Positions 7,439 through 15,935 of a stretch of 48,661 nucleotides of DNA are shown here, in pieces. The position numbers and the translations under genes were made by a program. The notes below the pieces were generated by a model that saw nothing but the letters and a program-made list of their open reading frames with translations, had not been told where the DNA came from and ran no database searches. Within the stretch, counting starts at the first letter, position 1. Each line of letters opens with the position of its first letter. The DNA is from Bacillus sp. MUM 116 (GTDB lineage: Bacteria; Bacillota; Bacilli; Bacillales; Cytobacillaceae): contig NZ_MLYR01000121.1 of assembly GCF_001866655.1 (NCBI RefSeq), positions 1 to 48,661 of the forward strand, given 5' to 3'.

Positions 7439-8248
7439 TTACAATTTTTTCAAAACATAATAACATAATTTCGGATTTGACTTACTTCTAAACAAATCGA
7501 TAGCACTCCAGCCTTTTTCGAAGTAATGAACAAATACTTCCCGAGTACACCTTCTCCATGATAAGGCAAGTTCTGGATTAATTTTCTTGATCATTTGAAA
7601 ATCGCTCGGTACCGGAACAAACAGGAAACTCTTAGATGAATCTTGATTCAAAACAGGCTCCAATGGAACACAATTCCCATTTAGATCACGATCCAACCAA
7701 ATTAACAAGCGTCCATCCACCTCATACTCGCTGGGCCTTTCAACAGAAGCCTCCTTAATCCACCATTCAACCGTAAAGCGATCAGACGGCATCCCCTGAT
7801 TTAACTCATCCTGCATTTCCCCGTAACAGTTTTCCACATAAATAGAACATTTTGCCCCAAGCTTATGAAGATTCAAATAACCATTTACAGTTTCAAGGGG
7901 ATCATATGTCCAAGTTATTAGATCATACCCCATTTTCAAGGATTCTTCTTTTTGGGCAAGCTTTAGTTTCTCGCCAATTCCCAGCTTGCGATATTCAGGA
8001 TGAATCCCTAGTGTATGGGAACAAAGATAAATCTTATTATTTATAAATCCCGGAAAGCTATATTGAAATCCGATCAGTTCTTCTTCCAAAAAAGCGCCCA
8101 ATGCCATGCCGCCATTCTTTATGGCCGTTATAGTTTGACTGCTTGGTATGGACTCGTATTCACTCCAAATCAGCGATTCCAATCTTCGCAACTCTTCAAG
8201 CTCATCGATTGTTTTGAGAGTACGAATAAAAATATTTTTTTCGCTCAT
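7439..8248 (-). CDS. GNAT-superfamily N-acyltransferase (COG3375-like)
   Basis: A 269-residue acyltransferase, longer than a single GNAT domain. The acetyl-CoA-binding pattern HTLGIHPEYRKLGIGEKLKL lies at about 78-97, corresponding to motif A. The remaining C-terminal half is of the type seen in COG3375 proteins. It is the last gene of the leftward set enolase, M20, permease, GNAT. In Geobacillus kaustophilus an N-succinylamino acid racemase works with a GNAT succinyltransferase and an M20 desuccinylase to turn D- into L-amino acids. The same three enzyme families are found here, so acyl transfer to a D-amino acid is a reasonable hypothesis. Start ATG 8248 follows AGGAGGG. Confidence 0.75.
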   Translation of the reverse strand: MSEKNIFIRTLKTIDELEELRRLESLIWSEYESIPSSQTITAIKNGGMALGAFLEEELIGFQYSFPGFINNKIYLCSHTLGIHPEYRKLGIGEKLKLAQKEESLKMGYDLITWTYDPLETVNGYLNLHKLGAKCSIYVENCYGEMQDELNQGMPSDRFTVEWWIKEASVERPSEYEVDGRLLIWLDRDLNGNCVPLEPVLNQDSSKSFLFVPVPSDFQMIKKINPELALSWRRCTREVFVHYFEKGWSAIDLFRSKSNPKLCYYVLKKL

Positions 8249-8285
8249 CCATCATCCCTCCTATTTGAAATAATGCTAAGAAATA

Positions 8286-9764
8286 TTATACATCTTCGTA
8301 CTGAAAATCCATATCCTTCAATGGAACAACCTTTGTTTTTTTCATCACCTTATAACTCAACCAAATTACTAGAAAGATTGGAATTCCCACATAGGTTACA
8401 AGCAAGCCGTTCCAGTCAATTTTATCCCCTAAGAATGCCTTATAGTCTTGTCCAAGGATCGCCACCATACATAAAGCCAATGTCAGGAAAGGGCCGAAAG
8501 GAAACCACTTTGCTTTATATGGTAATTCGTTTAAATCCCTTCCTTGAGCCACATAGCCTTTTCGGAAACGGTAATGGCTGACAGCAATCCCTAACCAGGC
8601 AAGAAATCCGGATAGACTGCAGGCATTCAGCAGCCAGAAAAAAACCTTTCCATCACCAAAGATCGATGATAAAAATGCAAGCATCCCTACTGCAGTTGTT
8701 ATGTAAAGGGCATTAGCAGGAATTCCGCGTGAATTTACTTTTGTTAAAAATTTCGGCGCATTGCCTTCCTTCGCCATTGTCCATAAAAGCCGTGAGCCTG
8801 CATACATTTGGGAATTGGCAGTAGAGAGTACAGCCGTCAAAACAACAGCATTCATCACAGAAGCCGCAAAAGCCAGTCCTGCTCTTTCAAAAACTAACGT
8901 AAACGGACTTTCTGAAACATTATCAGAGCTTAATAGTCTTGGATCATTATAAGGGACAAGGAATCCAATGATGATAATGGAAAAGATAAAGAATAGCAAG
9001 ATTCTCCAAAAAATCTGCCGAATGGCTTTTGGCATATTCTCTCTAGGATTTTCACTTTCCCCTGCTGAAAAACCAACCATTTCCGTCCCTTGAAATGAAA
9101 AACCAACAATCATGAAAACGCTAATAATAGAAGATAATCCACCTTTAAAAGGAGCTTCTCCTGCAGTAAAATTTCTAAATCCGACAGTATGACCACCCAT
9201 AATTCCAAAGATGATCAAGACACCAATGACCAAAAAGAGAATGATCGTAGCAACCTTAATAATCGAAAACCAATATTCCGCTTCGCCATAGCCTCTTACA
9301 GATAAAAAGTTCAATAAGAAAATCAAGCCCAGGAAAGGAACACTCCAGACGATTGACGGAACATGCGGCAGCCAAAATTTCATGATTAAACCGGCTGCAG
9401 ATAATTCAAGAGCGATAATCATGGCTGAGTAATACCAATAATTCCAGCCCTGAGCAAAACCAAAGGCAGGATCTACAAACTTGGAGGAATAGGAACTAAA
9501 GGTCCCGGAAATCGGCAAAAGGGTTGCCATTTCTCCTAAGCTTGTCATCAGAAAAAACATCATTATACCGCTTAAAACATAAGCAACAATTGCTCCCCCT
9601 GGGCCTGCCTGACTGATTGTGGACCCGCTTGCCAGAAATAACCCGGTACCAATGGTACCACCTATGGCAATCATGGTGAGATGCCGTGCCTGAAGATTCC
9701 GCTTCAGATGGTGGTGTTCAGAAGTAATCGTTTCTTTTTCTGTTTGTAATGCAGTATTCCCCAT
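8286..9764 (-). CDS. Amino-acid permease, APC superfamily (LysP/YvsH-like)
   Basis: This 492-residue polytopic membrane protein has a cytosolic N-terminus, then the first APC helix motif AIGGTIGTGLFLASG (about 33-47) and roughly twelve hydrophobic segments. The FQGTEMVGFSAGESENP region (helix 6 and following loop) is typical of basic or aromatic amino-acid permeases such as LysP. Substrate cannot be read directly. It sits 16 bases after the M20 gene and 37 before the GNAT gene, so it probably supplies the substrate that these enzymes process. Length is usual for the family. Confidence 0.85.
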   Translation of the reverse strand: MGNTALQTEKETITSEHHHLKRNLQARHLTMIAIGGTIGTGLFLASGSTISQAGPGGAIVAYVLSGIMMFFLMTSLGEMATLLPISGTFSSYSSKFVDPAFGFAQGWNYWYYSAMIIALELSAAGLIMKFWLPHVPSIVWSVPFLGLIFLLNFLSVRGYGEAEYWFSIIKVATIILFLVIGVLIIFGIMGGHTVGFRNFTAGEAPFKGGLSSIISVFMIVGFSFQGTEMVGFSAGESENPRENMPKAIRQIFWRILLFFIFSIIIIGFLVPYNDPRLLSSDNVSESPFTLVFERAGLAFAASVMNAVVLTAVLSTANSQMYAGSRLLWTMAKEGNAPKFLTKVNSRGIPANALYITTAVGMLAFLSSIFGDGKVFFWLLNACSLSGFLAWLGIAVSHYRFRKGYVAQGRDLNELPYKAKWFPFGPFLTLALCMVAILGQDYKAFLGDKIDWNGLLVTYVGIPIFLVIWLSYKVMKKTKVVPLKDMDFQYEDV

Positions 9765-9780
9765 ATATACACCTCTTTTC

Positions 9781-10923
9781 TCATTGATAAAAACTTGTTA
9801 GTTTTTGTTCAAAGGTAGCAAGAACGGTCCTGGTTATAATTTCAATTCCATCCAAAAGGGCTTCCCGATTAAATGACATATTCGGGTGATGCAATCCAGG
9901 GGCTAGGTCACAGCCTAATCCGAGCATTGCAGCTTTCAAATGCGGGCGTTCTTTTGTGTAAAAATGAAAATCCTCGGCACCAGGTGTGACAACCGGCGGC
10001 ATAACATTTCCTTCGCCTATCGATTCCGCGATTGCCTTTGCCATAATCCTTTGTGCTTCCGGATGGACCACGGCAGCATAAACTTTTTCTTGATGGTCAA
10101 ATTCTATCTTCACCCCAAATAATGACGCAACATGCAGTAATATATGTTCAACTTTTCGGACTAGCTCAGTCATTGTTTCATTTTTTTGCGCACGAAGGTC
10201 TAAATGAAATTGGGCCGAACCAGGGATGACATTTTTGTTTTCCCCCCCAGCATTGAACTGTGTCATTTTTACCGAGAAGGAATCAAACGGGTTCAAACGA
10301 ATTCCTTTTAATTGCTCGACGATTGCGGATACAACTTCAATAGCATTTACCCCTAAATCTGGACGTGCACCATGGGTATCAAAACCAATGATCTTAGCGG
10401 AAACGGTTTCAGCTGCGCCGTGAATAATCCCAGGGGAAGCTGTTCCCATTGAAAGCTCCTGAATCGGCCGCAAGTGAACACCGTACAAAAAGTCAAGATC
10501 ATCAATCACTTGCTTTTCAATCATTTTTAAGGCTCCATTCCCTACTTCCTCTGCCGGCTGGAAAATTAATTTTAGCTGCCCCGGAAGATCTACTTGCATT
10601 TCTTTTAAAAGCAGCAGTGTGCCTAAAACCATTGTCATATGGGCATCATGACCGCAGGAGTGATTGGCTTGAAACGTCCCATTCACTTCCTGCCATAATG
10701 AATCCATATCGGCGCGAACACCAACCGTAAACGAACCATTTCCTAATTCCCCCACTACACCTGTATGATCGGGAAAAGTCTTGATCTCACATCCATTGCT
10801 TTTTAAAAATTCAGCAATATAGTTAGTTGTGTTTACTTCTTTCCAACTTATCTCCGGATTTTGGTGCAAATAGTCAAAAACTTCAAAAATGATAGGTTTT
10901 AATTTTTCTAATGTTTTTTTCAT
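9781..10923 (-). CDS. M20D family amidohydrolase / N-acyl-amino-acid deacylase
   Basis: A 380-residue dinuclear metallohydrolase of the AmhX/aminoacylase type. Metal-site motifs are in order: SCGHDAHM (about 89-96), PAEEVGNGA (about 127-135), GVHL, VTPGAEDFHFY near 315, and GLHHPNMSFN near 345. Enzymes of this group remove acyl groups from amino acids or split small amide substrates in the cytosol. Its position between racemase and permease genes (gaps of 13 and 16 bases) suggests it releases the free amino acid after racemisation of an acylated form, or hydrolyses an epimerised dipeptide. No signal peptide is seen. Start ATG 10923 follows GAGGGTCC. Confidence 0.85.
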   Translation of the reverse strand: MKKTLEKLKPIIFEVFDYLHQNPEISWKEVNTTNYIAEFLKSNGCEIKTFPDHTGVVGELGNGSFTVGVRADMDSLWQEVNGTFQANHSCGHDAHMTMVLGTLLLLKEMQVDLPGQLKLIFQPAEEVGNGALKMIEKQVIDDLDFLYGVHLRPIQELSMGTASPGIIHGAAETVSAKIIGFDTHGARPDLGVNAIEVVSAIVEQLKGIRLNPFDSFSVKMTQFNAGGENKNVIPGSAQFHLDLRAQKNETMTELVRKVEHILLHVASLFGVKIEFDHQEKVYAAVVHPEAQRIMAKAIAESIGEGNVMPPVVTPGAEDFHFYTKERPHLKAAMLGLGCDLAPGLHHPNMSFNREALLDGIEIITRTVLATFEQKLTSFYQ

Positions 10924-10936
10924 AAGTGGACCCTCA

Positions 10937-12052
10937 TTACTTCAATTGAACTGTTTCTTTTTTAATCGTTAACTCTTGTAGAGTATTTTCATTCACTTTT
11001 ACTCCTAAACCAGGCTTGCCGTTCAGGATAACAAATGGAATTTGATATTCCAAATCGCCAATATCTTTACTAAATAACAATGGTCCAGTTAACTCGGTAC
11101 TGGTGATATTTTTCCTCGCCATCGCGGTATGATAACCTGCTGCAGAGCCAATCGAGGATTCCACCATTGATCCAACTTGACAGCTAATACCTGCAGCTTC
11201 GGCCGTTTTTGCCATATGGATGGCTGGATAAATTCCTGCTGATTTCATTAACTTAATATTGATTTTGTCTGCGGCATTTTTCTTGATAATTTCATTTAGT
11301 TCTGAACCGTCATGAACACTCTCATCGGCCATAATCGGAATGACCGTTTTCTTTCTAAGTTCAGCAAGTCCGTCGATGTCGCCCATTTTGATTGGCTGTT
11401 CGAGCCAGGAAATTCTAAGCGGCTCCAATATCGGAAGAGCTTGGGCTGCGGTGGAGTAATCCTTCCACCCTTGATTGACATCGACCCGAATTGGGACCTC
11501 ATAGCCAACTGCCTCACGTACGGCCTTGATTCGTTCCAAATCTTTAAAAAGATCAAATCCGACCTTTAGCTTTAAAGAACTGTATCCAAGAGCAAGCGCC
11601 TGTTTTGCTTTCTCGGCCATGATTTCCGGCTCTTCAATACTTAACACCTTTGCAAAAGTAAGTTCTTTGTGGAATTTTCCACCGATTAAATCATACACTG
11701 GCTTGCCTGCATATTTCCCCATTAGGTCATAACAGGCAATATCTATCGCAGCCTTCGCTGATCGATTGGCATGAATCCTGCTATCCATGATATCGTGAAT
11801 TTTTTCGATGGAAAAAGGGCTTTCTCCCATAATGGCCGGCAGTAATTGATGTTTCAAAACTTCAATCGCACTAAAGAATGACTCCCCTGTCACATGCTCG
11901 TCCGGAACGGCTTCCCCATATCCAACAAGGCCATCATCCGTTTCGAGCTTCAGAATGATCGATGGCATATAATCATAAGTCTCATAGGAAATAATGAACG
12001 GTGATTGCAATGGTAAATGGATTCCAACGATATCTGCTTTAATAATTTTCAT
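10937..12052 (-). CDS. Enolase-superfamily racemase/epimerase (MLE subgroup)
   Basis: A 371-residue enzyme of the muconate-lactonising subgroup of the enolase superfamily, which abstracts an alpha proton from a carboxylate substrate. Key parts are visible: the KxK base in SLKLKVGFD (about 159-167), metal ligands in RVDVNQGW, EQP and ADESVHDG, and the second base in NIKLMKSAGI. KLMKS is reminiscent of L-Ala-D/L-Glu and related dipeptide epimerases; N-succinylamino acid racemases normally show different residues there. The GNAT and M20 neighbours argue for the racemase pathway, so substrate is open. Its AAAGGAGG ribosome site and the promoter and palindromes upstream mark it as first gene of the operon. 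Confidence 0.85.
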   Translation of the reverse strand: MKIIKADIVGIHLPLQSPFIISYETYDYMPSIILKLETDDGLVGYGEAVPDEHVTGESFFSAIEVLKHQLLPAIMGESPFSIEKIHDIMDSRIHANRSAKAAIDIACYDLMGKYAGKPVYDLIGGKFHKELTFAKVLSIEEPEIMAEKAKQALALGYSSLKLKVGFDLFKDLERIKAVREAVGYEVPIRVDVNQGWKDYSTAAQALPILEPLRISWLEQPIKMGDIDGLAELRKKTVIPIMADESVHDGSELNEIIKKNAADKINIKLMKSAGIYPAIHMAKTAEAAGISCQVGSMVESSIGSAAGYHTAMARKNITSTELTGPLLFSKDIGDLEYQIPFVILNGKPGLGVKVNENTLQELTIKKETVQLK

Positions 12053-12077
12053 GTTGCTGTTTCCTCCTTTGGCATTT

Positions 12078-12101
12078 ACGACAATGTCGCTTCATTGTCG
12101 T
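12078..12101 (-). promoter_or_regulatory. Perfect inverted repeat in the leader of the racemase operon
   Basis: ACGACAATG (12078-12086) and CATTGTCGT (12093-12101) form a 9-bp perfect inverted repeat with a 6-base centre. It lies between the predicted promoter and the ribosome site, about 15-20 bases downstream of the -10. It is a candidate operator for the regulator encoded directly upstream. Confidence 0.55.
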
Positions 12102-12116
12102 TAAAAGGTTATTTTT

Positions 12117-12145
12117 ATAATAGACTGTAAATTTACAAAAAACAA
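12117..12145 (-). promoter_or_regulatory. Promoter of the racemase operon with palindromic spacer
   Basis: On the minus strand TTGTTT (12140-12145) and TATTAT (12117-12122) are 17 bases apart. The spacer contains the perfect 12-bp palindrome TGTAAATTTACA (12126-12137), a good position for repressor binding. Confidence 0.65.
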
Positions 12146-12150
12146 TCCTT

Positions 12151-13482
12151 TTACGAAAAATATTTTTTTAGTTTTTGCGAGATATTATAAAGTGCCCTTG
12201 GCCGTCCTTGATCATATGGCTGTTCCTCTCCTGTAATGGTAAGTAACTCTTGTTCCAGAAATCTTTTAATTAACCGCTCAGCTGATCGCCTGCTGACAGC
12301 TAAATAATCGGCCAATTCCTGTGCTGAGAAGGAGCGGAACTGATGAAGCCGAACGAAATCGAAGAAGCGATTCAGATTTTTCGCCGTCATTTTAAGGTGG
12401 TCTGCCAAAGATTGGATGTCTCGGTTCTCATTTTTTAAGACATATTGTTTTTCATTTTCGAACAAAGGTCCAATCAGCTTTTTGTCTTCATCCAAAAGAA
12501 AAATCGTTGTTTTTTCTTTTAACTGTTTTTCCGTAAAATATAAGGCTTCTGTCGCATGATTTTCCGCTTCATTCATTGTATGACCATAACCAATACCAAT
12601 TTGTAAGGGAGAATTTATTTTTCCTTCAAGCTCCAGAACTTTTTGCAAATTTTGTTCTTTCAAGGCTACTTCCATTGAGCCGCGATTTGTATAAATGAGA
12701 AATGGCTGATGTTGGTCCAGTGACACTCTTGCATTTAATTGTCTTGCCATTTCGTGTAAATGTTGCAGCATTTGAAGGCGAAAAGCTTGTTCCTCTTTGT
12801 TGGCAGGATAATTCGTTGCTTTTATCGAAATGACAGCGATTTGTGAATCCTTCGTCTTCTTTAACCTAGTTAATGTTACTGCTTTATCGAGCCCTTCTTT
12901 TAGGGATTGCTTCGGCTGGACCATATAGATAGAAGGAATCGACAGCTTCTGAAGCTCCTCATAGACAGCGTGAATACTTGTCAAAGCAAACTGGGTCTTC
13001 TTTTCCTGATACAAATCCGCATGGTAACGAACAAACTGAGTGATATCAAAAGTTTTCTTCTCTTCTTCTAAGTGATAAACCCAAGGGTAGTCCATTACAA
13101 ATAGAGTTTGATCCTTAATATGAATTTCTTTTAAGACATTGTCCAAGAATTCACGTTTTGGTAAATCGATTGAAATCTTTTCTAATGAAATTCGTTTGTG
13201 GAAATAAATGGAAAATAAAGATAATGAAACGATATACTCATTAAACGGTACATGAGTTGCCATTAATCGGTGTTCGTTGATTTTTTTCTGTCCGAAATAA
13301 TTGGCAATCGCCCCGGAGAAAAGTAAAAAGTCAACCTCTTTCCCTGCCTGATCAATCAAATAGTCTATTTCCCATGCAGAATCATATATGTAGTCAACGA
13401 ACGTAATTTCCGGATATAAATGATAATATTCAGCAATAGCTTCAATATATAAGTTTGAACCTAATACACCAATCGCAACCAT
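12151..13482 (-). CDS. Transcriptional regulator of the racemase operon
   Basis: A 443-residue protein with an N-terminal alpha/beta segment of the kind used for ligand sensing (MVAIGVLGSNLYIEAIAEYY onward). A long middle resembles a degenerate GGDEF-like fold (QIGIGYGHTMNEAENHATEAL). The C-terminal winged-helix region, about 385-443, contains SAQELADYLAVSRRSAERLI. The start is set at ATG 13482 because AGGAG lies eight bases before it; the frame stays open to 13584, but that part lacks a ribosome site. It lies 98 bases upstream of the racemase gene on the same strand. A role as ligand-dependent regulator of that operon is inferred from position. Family name is not certain. Confidence 0.7.
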   Translation of the reverse strand: MVAIGVLGSNLYIEAIAEYYHLYPEITFVDYIYDSAWEIDYLIDQAGKEVDFLLFSGAIANYFGQKKINEHRLMATHVPFNEYIVSLSLFSIYFHKRISLEKISIDLPKREFLDNVLKEIHIKDQTLFVMDYPWVYHLEEEKKTFDITQFVRYHADLYQEKKTQFALTSIHAVYEELQKLSIPSIYMVQPKQSLKEGLDKAVTLTRLKKTKDSQIAVISIKATNYPANKEEQAFRLQMLQHLHEMARQLNARVSLDQHQPFLIYTNRGSMEVALKEQNLQKVLELEGKINSPLQIGIGYGHTMNEAENHATEALYFTEKQLKEKTTIFLLDEDKKLIGPLFENEKQYVLKNENRDIQSLADHLKMTAKNLNRFFDFVRLHQFRSFSAQELADYLAVSRRSAERLIKRFLEQELLTITGEEQPYDQGRPRALYNISQKLKKYFS

Positions 13483-13656
13483 TTTGACAACTCCTACTAT
13501 AAAATAACTATTATTAGTATAACATGGTTTAATAAACTTTTTATGGTAAAAATGAAGCATCTCGATGGACATTTTCCTCAACATATTTACTTTACTTAAG
13601 TTAAAATAAAGAAAGATAAATTTACGTAAAATGTGGATTCCGAGGAGGAGTTTTTG

Positions 13657-13848
13657 TTGGCAAATAAATATTGCCCAATATGCGGGGAAGAAAATAAGTG
13701 CATGGGTGGTTCTGGAGCAAGCGGAGGCTGTTGGTGTGACAAGGAAGTATTCCCCAATGAAATATTTGCATTAGTTCCGGAAGAAAGTATTAGAAAACAT
13801 TGTATTTGTAAGAATTGTTTAGATCAATACAAGGAAGAGCATAAATAA
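13657..13848 (+). CDS. Small cysteine-rich CWC-type protein
   Basis: A 63-residue protein with eight cysteines: YCPICGEENKC near the start, GGCWC in the middle and HCICKNCLDQY near the end. The two CxxC pairs plus CWC match the cysteine-rich CWC family, probably a zinc-binding fold. Function of the family is unknown. The start is read as TTG 13657, six bases after GAGGAGGAG (13642-13650); TTG 13654 is adjacent, and a GTG at 13633 is in frame but lies upstream of that ribosome site. It is a lone gene ended by the hairpin at 13854-13884. Confidence 0.7.
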   Translation: MANKYCPICGEENKCMGGSGASGGCWCDKEVFPNEIFALVPEESIRKHCICKNCLDQYKEEHK

Positions 13849-13853
13849 TTGGA

Positions 13854-13884
13854 ACGCAAGGTTGGGAGTGCCTTGCGTATTTTA
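13854..13884 (+). terminator. Terminator after the CWC gene
   Basis: ACGCAAGG (13854-13861) and CCTTGCGT (13871-13878) form a perfect 8-bp stem followed by ATTTTAT. It is located between convergent genes. Confidence 0.7.
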
Positions 13885-13887
13885 TAA

Positions 13888-14481
13888 TTACTTTTTATTG
13901 ATTGCCTCCACAAAAATAAATAAATCACGATAAAACTTTTGTACCTCTTTTACTTTAAACCCATGATCCACTAACAAATGCAATGTTTCGCGATTTAAAC
14001 AACAGCCATCACAAATTTTTTTCCAAACGGGTGTCAGTCCCTCTTGTAAGCTGGCGAGAAAGCGATTCTCCATTTTCACATGTTCAAACAAAAGGATTTT
14101 CCCTTCCAATTTGCAAACACGTTTCATCTCTGCCATCGCTTTTTCAGGGTTCGGAATCGTACAAAATACGAGAGTGGCTACAACCGTGTCAAAGGAATCA
14201 TCGGCAAATGGCAGTTCTTCGGCACCTGCCTGAACCAATTCAATTGGAACAACTGCTTGTTTTTGCTTTCCTAGAGATTGCTTAATCATATAAGGACTCG
14301 GTTCAATTGCAGTCACCATTTCAGGTAATTCATATAAAGGAAAATTTATCCCAGTTCCTGCCCCCAACTCAAGCACATTCCCCCTGGCTCTCGATAGAAG
14401 TTCCTTGCGTATTTTATAAAACTTCTTTTTTTCCAATGGACTCATAAAAAAATCATACCATTTAGCAAATTTTCGACTCAT
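13888..14481 (-). CDS. Class I SAM-dependent methyltransferase
   Basis: A 197-residue methyltransferase of the Methyltransf_11 type, predicted cytosolic. The SAM-binding glycine motif VLELGAGTGIN lies at about 36-46, followed by AIEPSPYM (motif with acidic ribose contact) and the post-II stretch ELPFADDSFDTVVATLVFCTI. The C-terminus (CDGCCLNRETLHLL, with neighbouring cysteines) resembles thiol or phospholipid methyltransferases annotated in Bacillus, but the substrate cannot be assigned. ATG 14481 has GGAG nine bases upstream and is preferred to the in-frame TTG 14496, whose codon directly precedes that GGAG. Confidence 0.8.
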   Translation of the reverse strand: MSRKFAKWYDFFMSPLEKKKFYKIRKELLSRARGNVLELGAGTGINFPLYELPEMVTAIEPSPYMIKQSLGKQKQAVVPIELVQAGAEELPFADDSFDTVVATLVFCTIPNPEKAMAEMKRVCKLEGKILLFEHVKMENRFLASLQEGLTPVWKKICDGCCLNRETLHLLVDHGFKVKEVQKFYRDLFIFVEAINKK

Positions 14482-14640
14482 ATCATTCAACTCCAAACCA
14501 TCAACTACCTACATTTTATCGGAAAAGAAAGTAACCTAATAGAGATAATTATATTCAGCAAAAAACATCAAAATTCGAGTGGTGACAAGCACACCAAAGT
14601 GGTATCCTAAGAAAAGGGCATTAGGCAAGAGGTGAGTTTT

Positions 14641-14991
14641 ATGAATAAAGCCTGGTATTATGTAGGTTTAACTTGTTTGTTTGAATTGATTTGGGTTTAC
14701 GGATTTAATACGGCGGATAGTTGGTGGGAATGGCTTATCGTCATTGCTATTATTTTAACGGATTTTCACATTCTTCCCAAGGCGTGTGAAACGCTGCCGA
14801 CAGGAACGGTCTATGCGATTTTTTCCGGGATTGGAACCATTGGAACGGTATTAATGGATGTTTTCCTTTTTGGTGGAAACCTTAATGCAAAGATGTTTCT
14901 CTTTGTAGCTCTTATTGTAATCGGAGTAATCTGTCTTAACCTTTCAGATAAAAATGAAGATGAACAAGAAGCCACGAAAGGAGCCGCCTAA
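14641..14991 (+). CDS. SMR-family multidrug/guanidinium exporter, subunit 1
   Basis: A 116-residue small multidrug resistance protein with four hydrophobic helices. The first carries FELIWVYGFN, with the membrane-embedded glutamate that binds substrate and protons, and the third has GTVYAIFSGIGTIGTVLMD. The hydrophilic tail after residue 103 is slightly longer than in EmrE. The partner gene starts one base after its stop, so the two probably form a heterodimer as in YkkCD, EbrAB or YvdRS. No guanidine riboswitch could be recognised in the 140 bases upstream. ATG 14641 follows AGAGGTG; GTG 14632 is in frame but overlaps the ribosome site. Confidence 0.88.
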   Translation: MNKAWYYVGLTCLFELIWVYGFNTADSWWEWLIVIAIILTDFHILPKACETLPTGTVYAIFSGIGTIGTVLMDVFLFGGNLNAKMFLFVALIVIGVICLNLSDKNEDEQEATKGAA

Positions 14992-14992
14992 G

Positions 14993-15307
14993 ATGGGATG
15001 GTTGCTAGTCCTCATGGCAGCTGCAGGTGAAATTACCGGTGCTGCAGGTCTTAAGTTATATAGTCAACAGAAAACATTTAAAAATGGACTAATTTATATC
15101 GGCGGGTTCGGCTCTTCATTTGTGTTTTTATATACCTCCTTCCATTTTTTACAGTTAAGTATTGCCTACATAGTATGGGTCGGAATTGGAACGGCAGGAG
15201 CTGTTTTCATTAACATGTACCTATTCGGTGAATCAAAAAACATTGGACGCATGCTCAGTGTCATACTGATTATTATTGGTGTAATTGGCCTGCGTGCACT
15301 ATCGTGA
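14993..15307 (+). CDS. SMR-family exporter, subunit 2
   Basis: A 104-residue four-helix SMR protein with the conserved glutamate in LMAAAGEITGAAGLK (about 6-20) and AYIVWVGIGTAGAVF in the third helix. The start ATG 14993 follows GAAAGGAG at nine bases, inside the tail of the preceding gene; the longer frame from 14954 would overlap subunit 1 and lacks a ribosome site. Paired SMR proteins insert in opposite orientations and export cationic drugs, or guanidinium or metabolic amines. Which of these applies is unknown. A strong terminator follows. Confidence 0.88.
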   Translation: MGWLLVLMAAAGEITGAAGLKLYSQQKTFKNGLIYIGGFGSSFVFLYTSFHFLQLSIAYIVWVGIGTAGAVFINMYLFGESKNIGRMLSVILIIIGVIGLRALS

Positions 15308-15311
15308 AAGC

Positions 15312-15353
15312 AAAAACAACTCCGAACATACTTTCATTCGGAGTTGTTTTTTT
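15312..15353. terminator. Bidirectional terminator
   Basis: AAACAACTCCGAA and TTCGGAGTTGTTT form a perfect 13-bp stem with a 10-base loop and T or A runs on both sides. It separates the SMR pair from the convergent gene at 15352, whose stop overlaps the tail. Confidence 0.95.
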
Positions 15354-15828
15354 AACTTCTTCTAAATCCTTCTTCGACTAAAAAAATTTCTGCTTCTTCA
15401 CGGGTACTGAAAGTTTCCTCAAGATTTAAGCCAAAGTATATATTCCAAGCTTCGTCTTCATTTATTAATAGAAGCGTCTCTTTCTCTTTATTTTCCCAGC
15501 GTTCTTCCTCCAGATCACCAATAATTGCTGCTTCTTCTACCGGTTTTTCAACAGCCGATAAGCTGTTAATCGATTCTTTGATTAGTTGTCTTAGATCCTC
15601 GGCAGAAAAGTCACGGATATTTACCATCCCTTTATTATCTGTTTTATAAGTGTCAAGTTTGCCGCCATAGACAAACCCGTTGCCATTCGGATGGAGATGA
15701 TAAACAACATTTTTTTTATCAAAAGCACTTTCATTAAATTGGAAATTGATACGACCAAGGGAAACATTCACCCGCTCCAGTTCAGGAAAGGTTTCGATAA
15801 TCACAAGTTTTTCTTCAAAAGTTAACAT
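15352..15828 (-). CDS. Conserved Bacillaceae protein, function unknown
   Basis: A 158-residue soluble, acidic protein. The first 85 residues (LTFEEKLVIIETFPELERVN, then VVYHLHPNGNGFVYGG and GMVNIRDFSAEDLRQLIKESI) look like a folded conserved domain I recall only as hypothetical in Bacillus. The C-terminal 60 residues form a separate part ending in a helix with many glutamates (FSTREEAEIFLVEEGF). No catalytic motif, cysteine cluster or membrane segment is seen. Start ATG 15828 follows GGAGG at five bases and is preferred to ATG 15840. Confidence 0.65.
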   Translation of the reverse strand: MLTFEEKLVIIETFPELERVNVSLGRINFQFNESAFDKKNVVYHLHPNGNGFVYGGKLDTYKTDNKGMVNIRDFSAEDLRQLIKESINSLSAVEKPVEEAAIIGDLEEERWENKEKETLLLINEDEAWNIYFGLNLEETFSTREEAEIFLVEEGFRRS

Positions 15829-15895
15829 GATAGCCTCCATATGTATGATAAGGTTATTTTATCATAATGTTAAAAAAAGCAAAGGTGCATCATAG

Positions 15896-15926
15896 GAAAA
15901 AGCCAACCGAACATAGTCGATTGGCT
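15896..15926 (-). terminator. Terminator of the mhqP-mhqO operon
   Basis: On the minus strand AGCCAATCG and CGGTTGGCT pair with one wobble around an 8-base loop, followed by TTTTT. Confidence 0.8.
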
Positions 15927-15935
15927 CTAATGGAT

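Noticed and set aside
13483..13584. Longer start for the racemase-operon regulator
   Set aside because: The in-frame extension has unlikely composition, whereas ATG 13482 has AGGAG at eight bases.
14500..14640. Guanidine riboswitch upstream of the SMR pair
   Set aside because: No ykkC-type core, paired ACGR-loop hairpins or guanidine-III pattern could be found.
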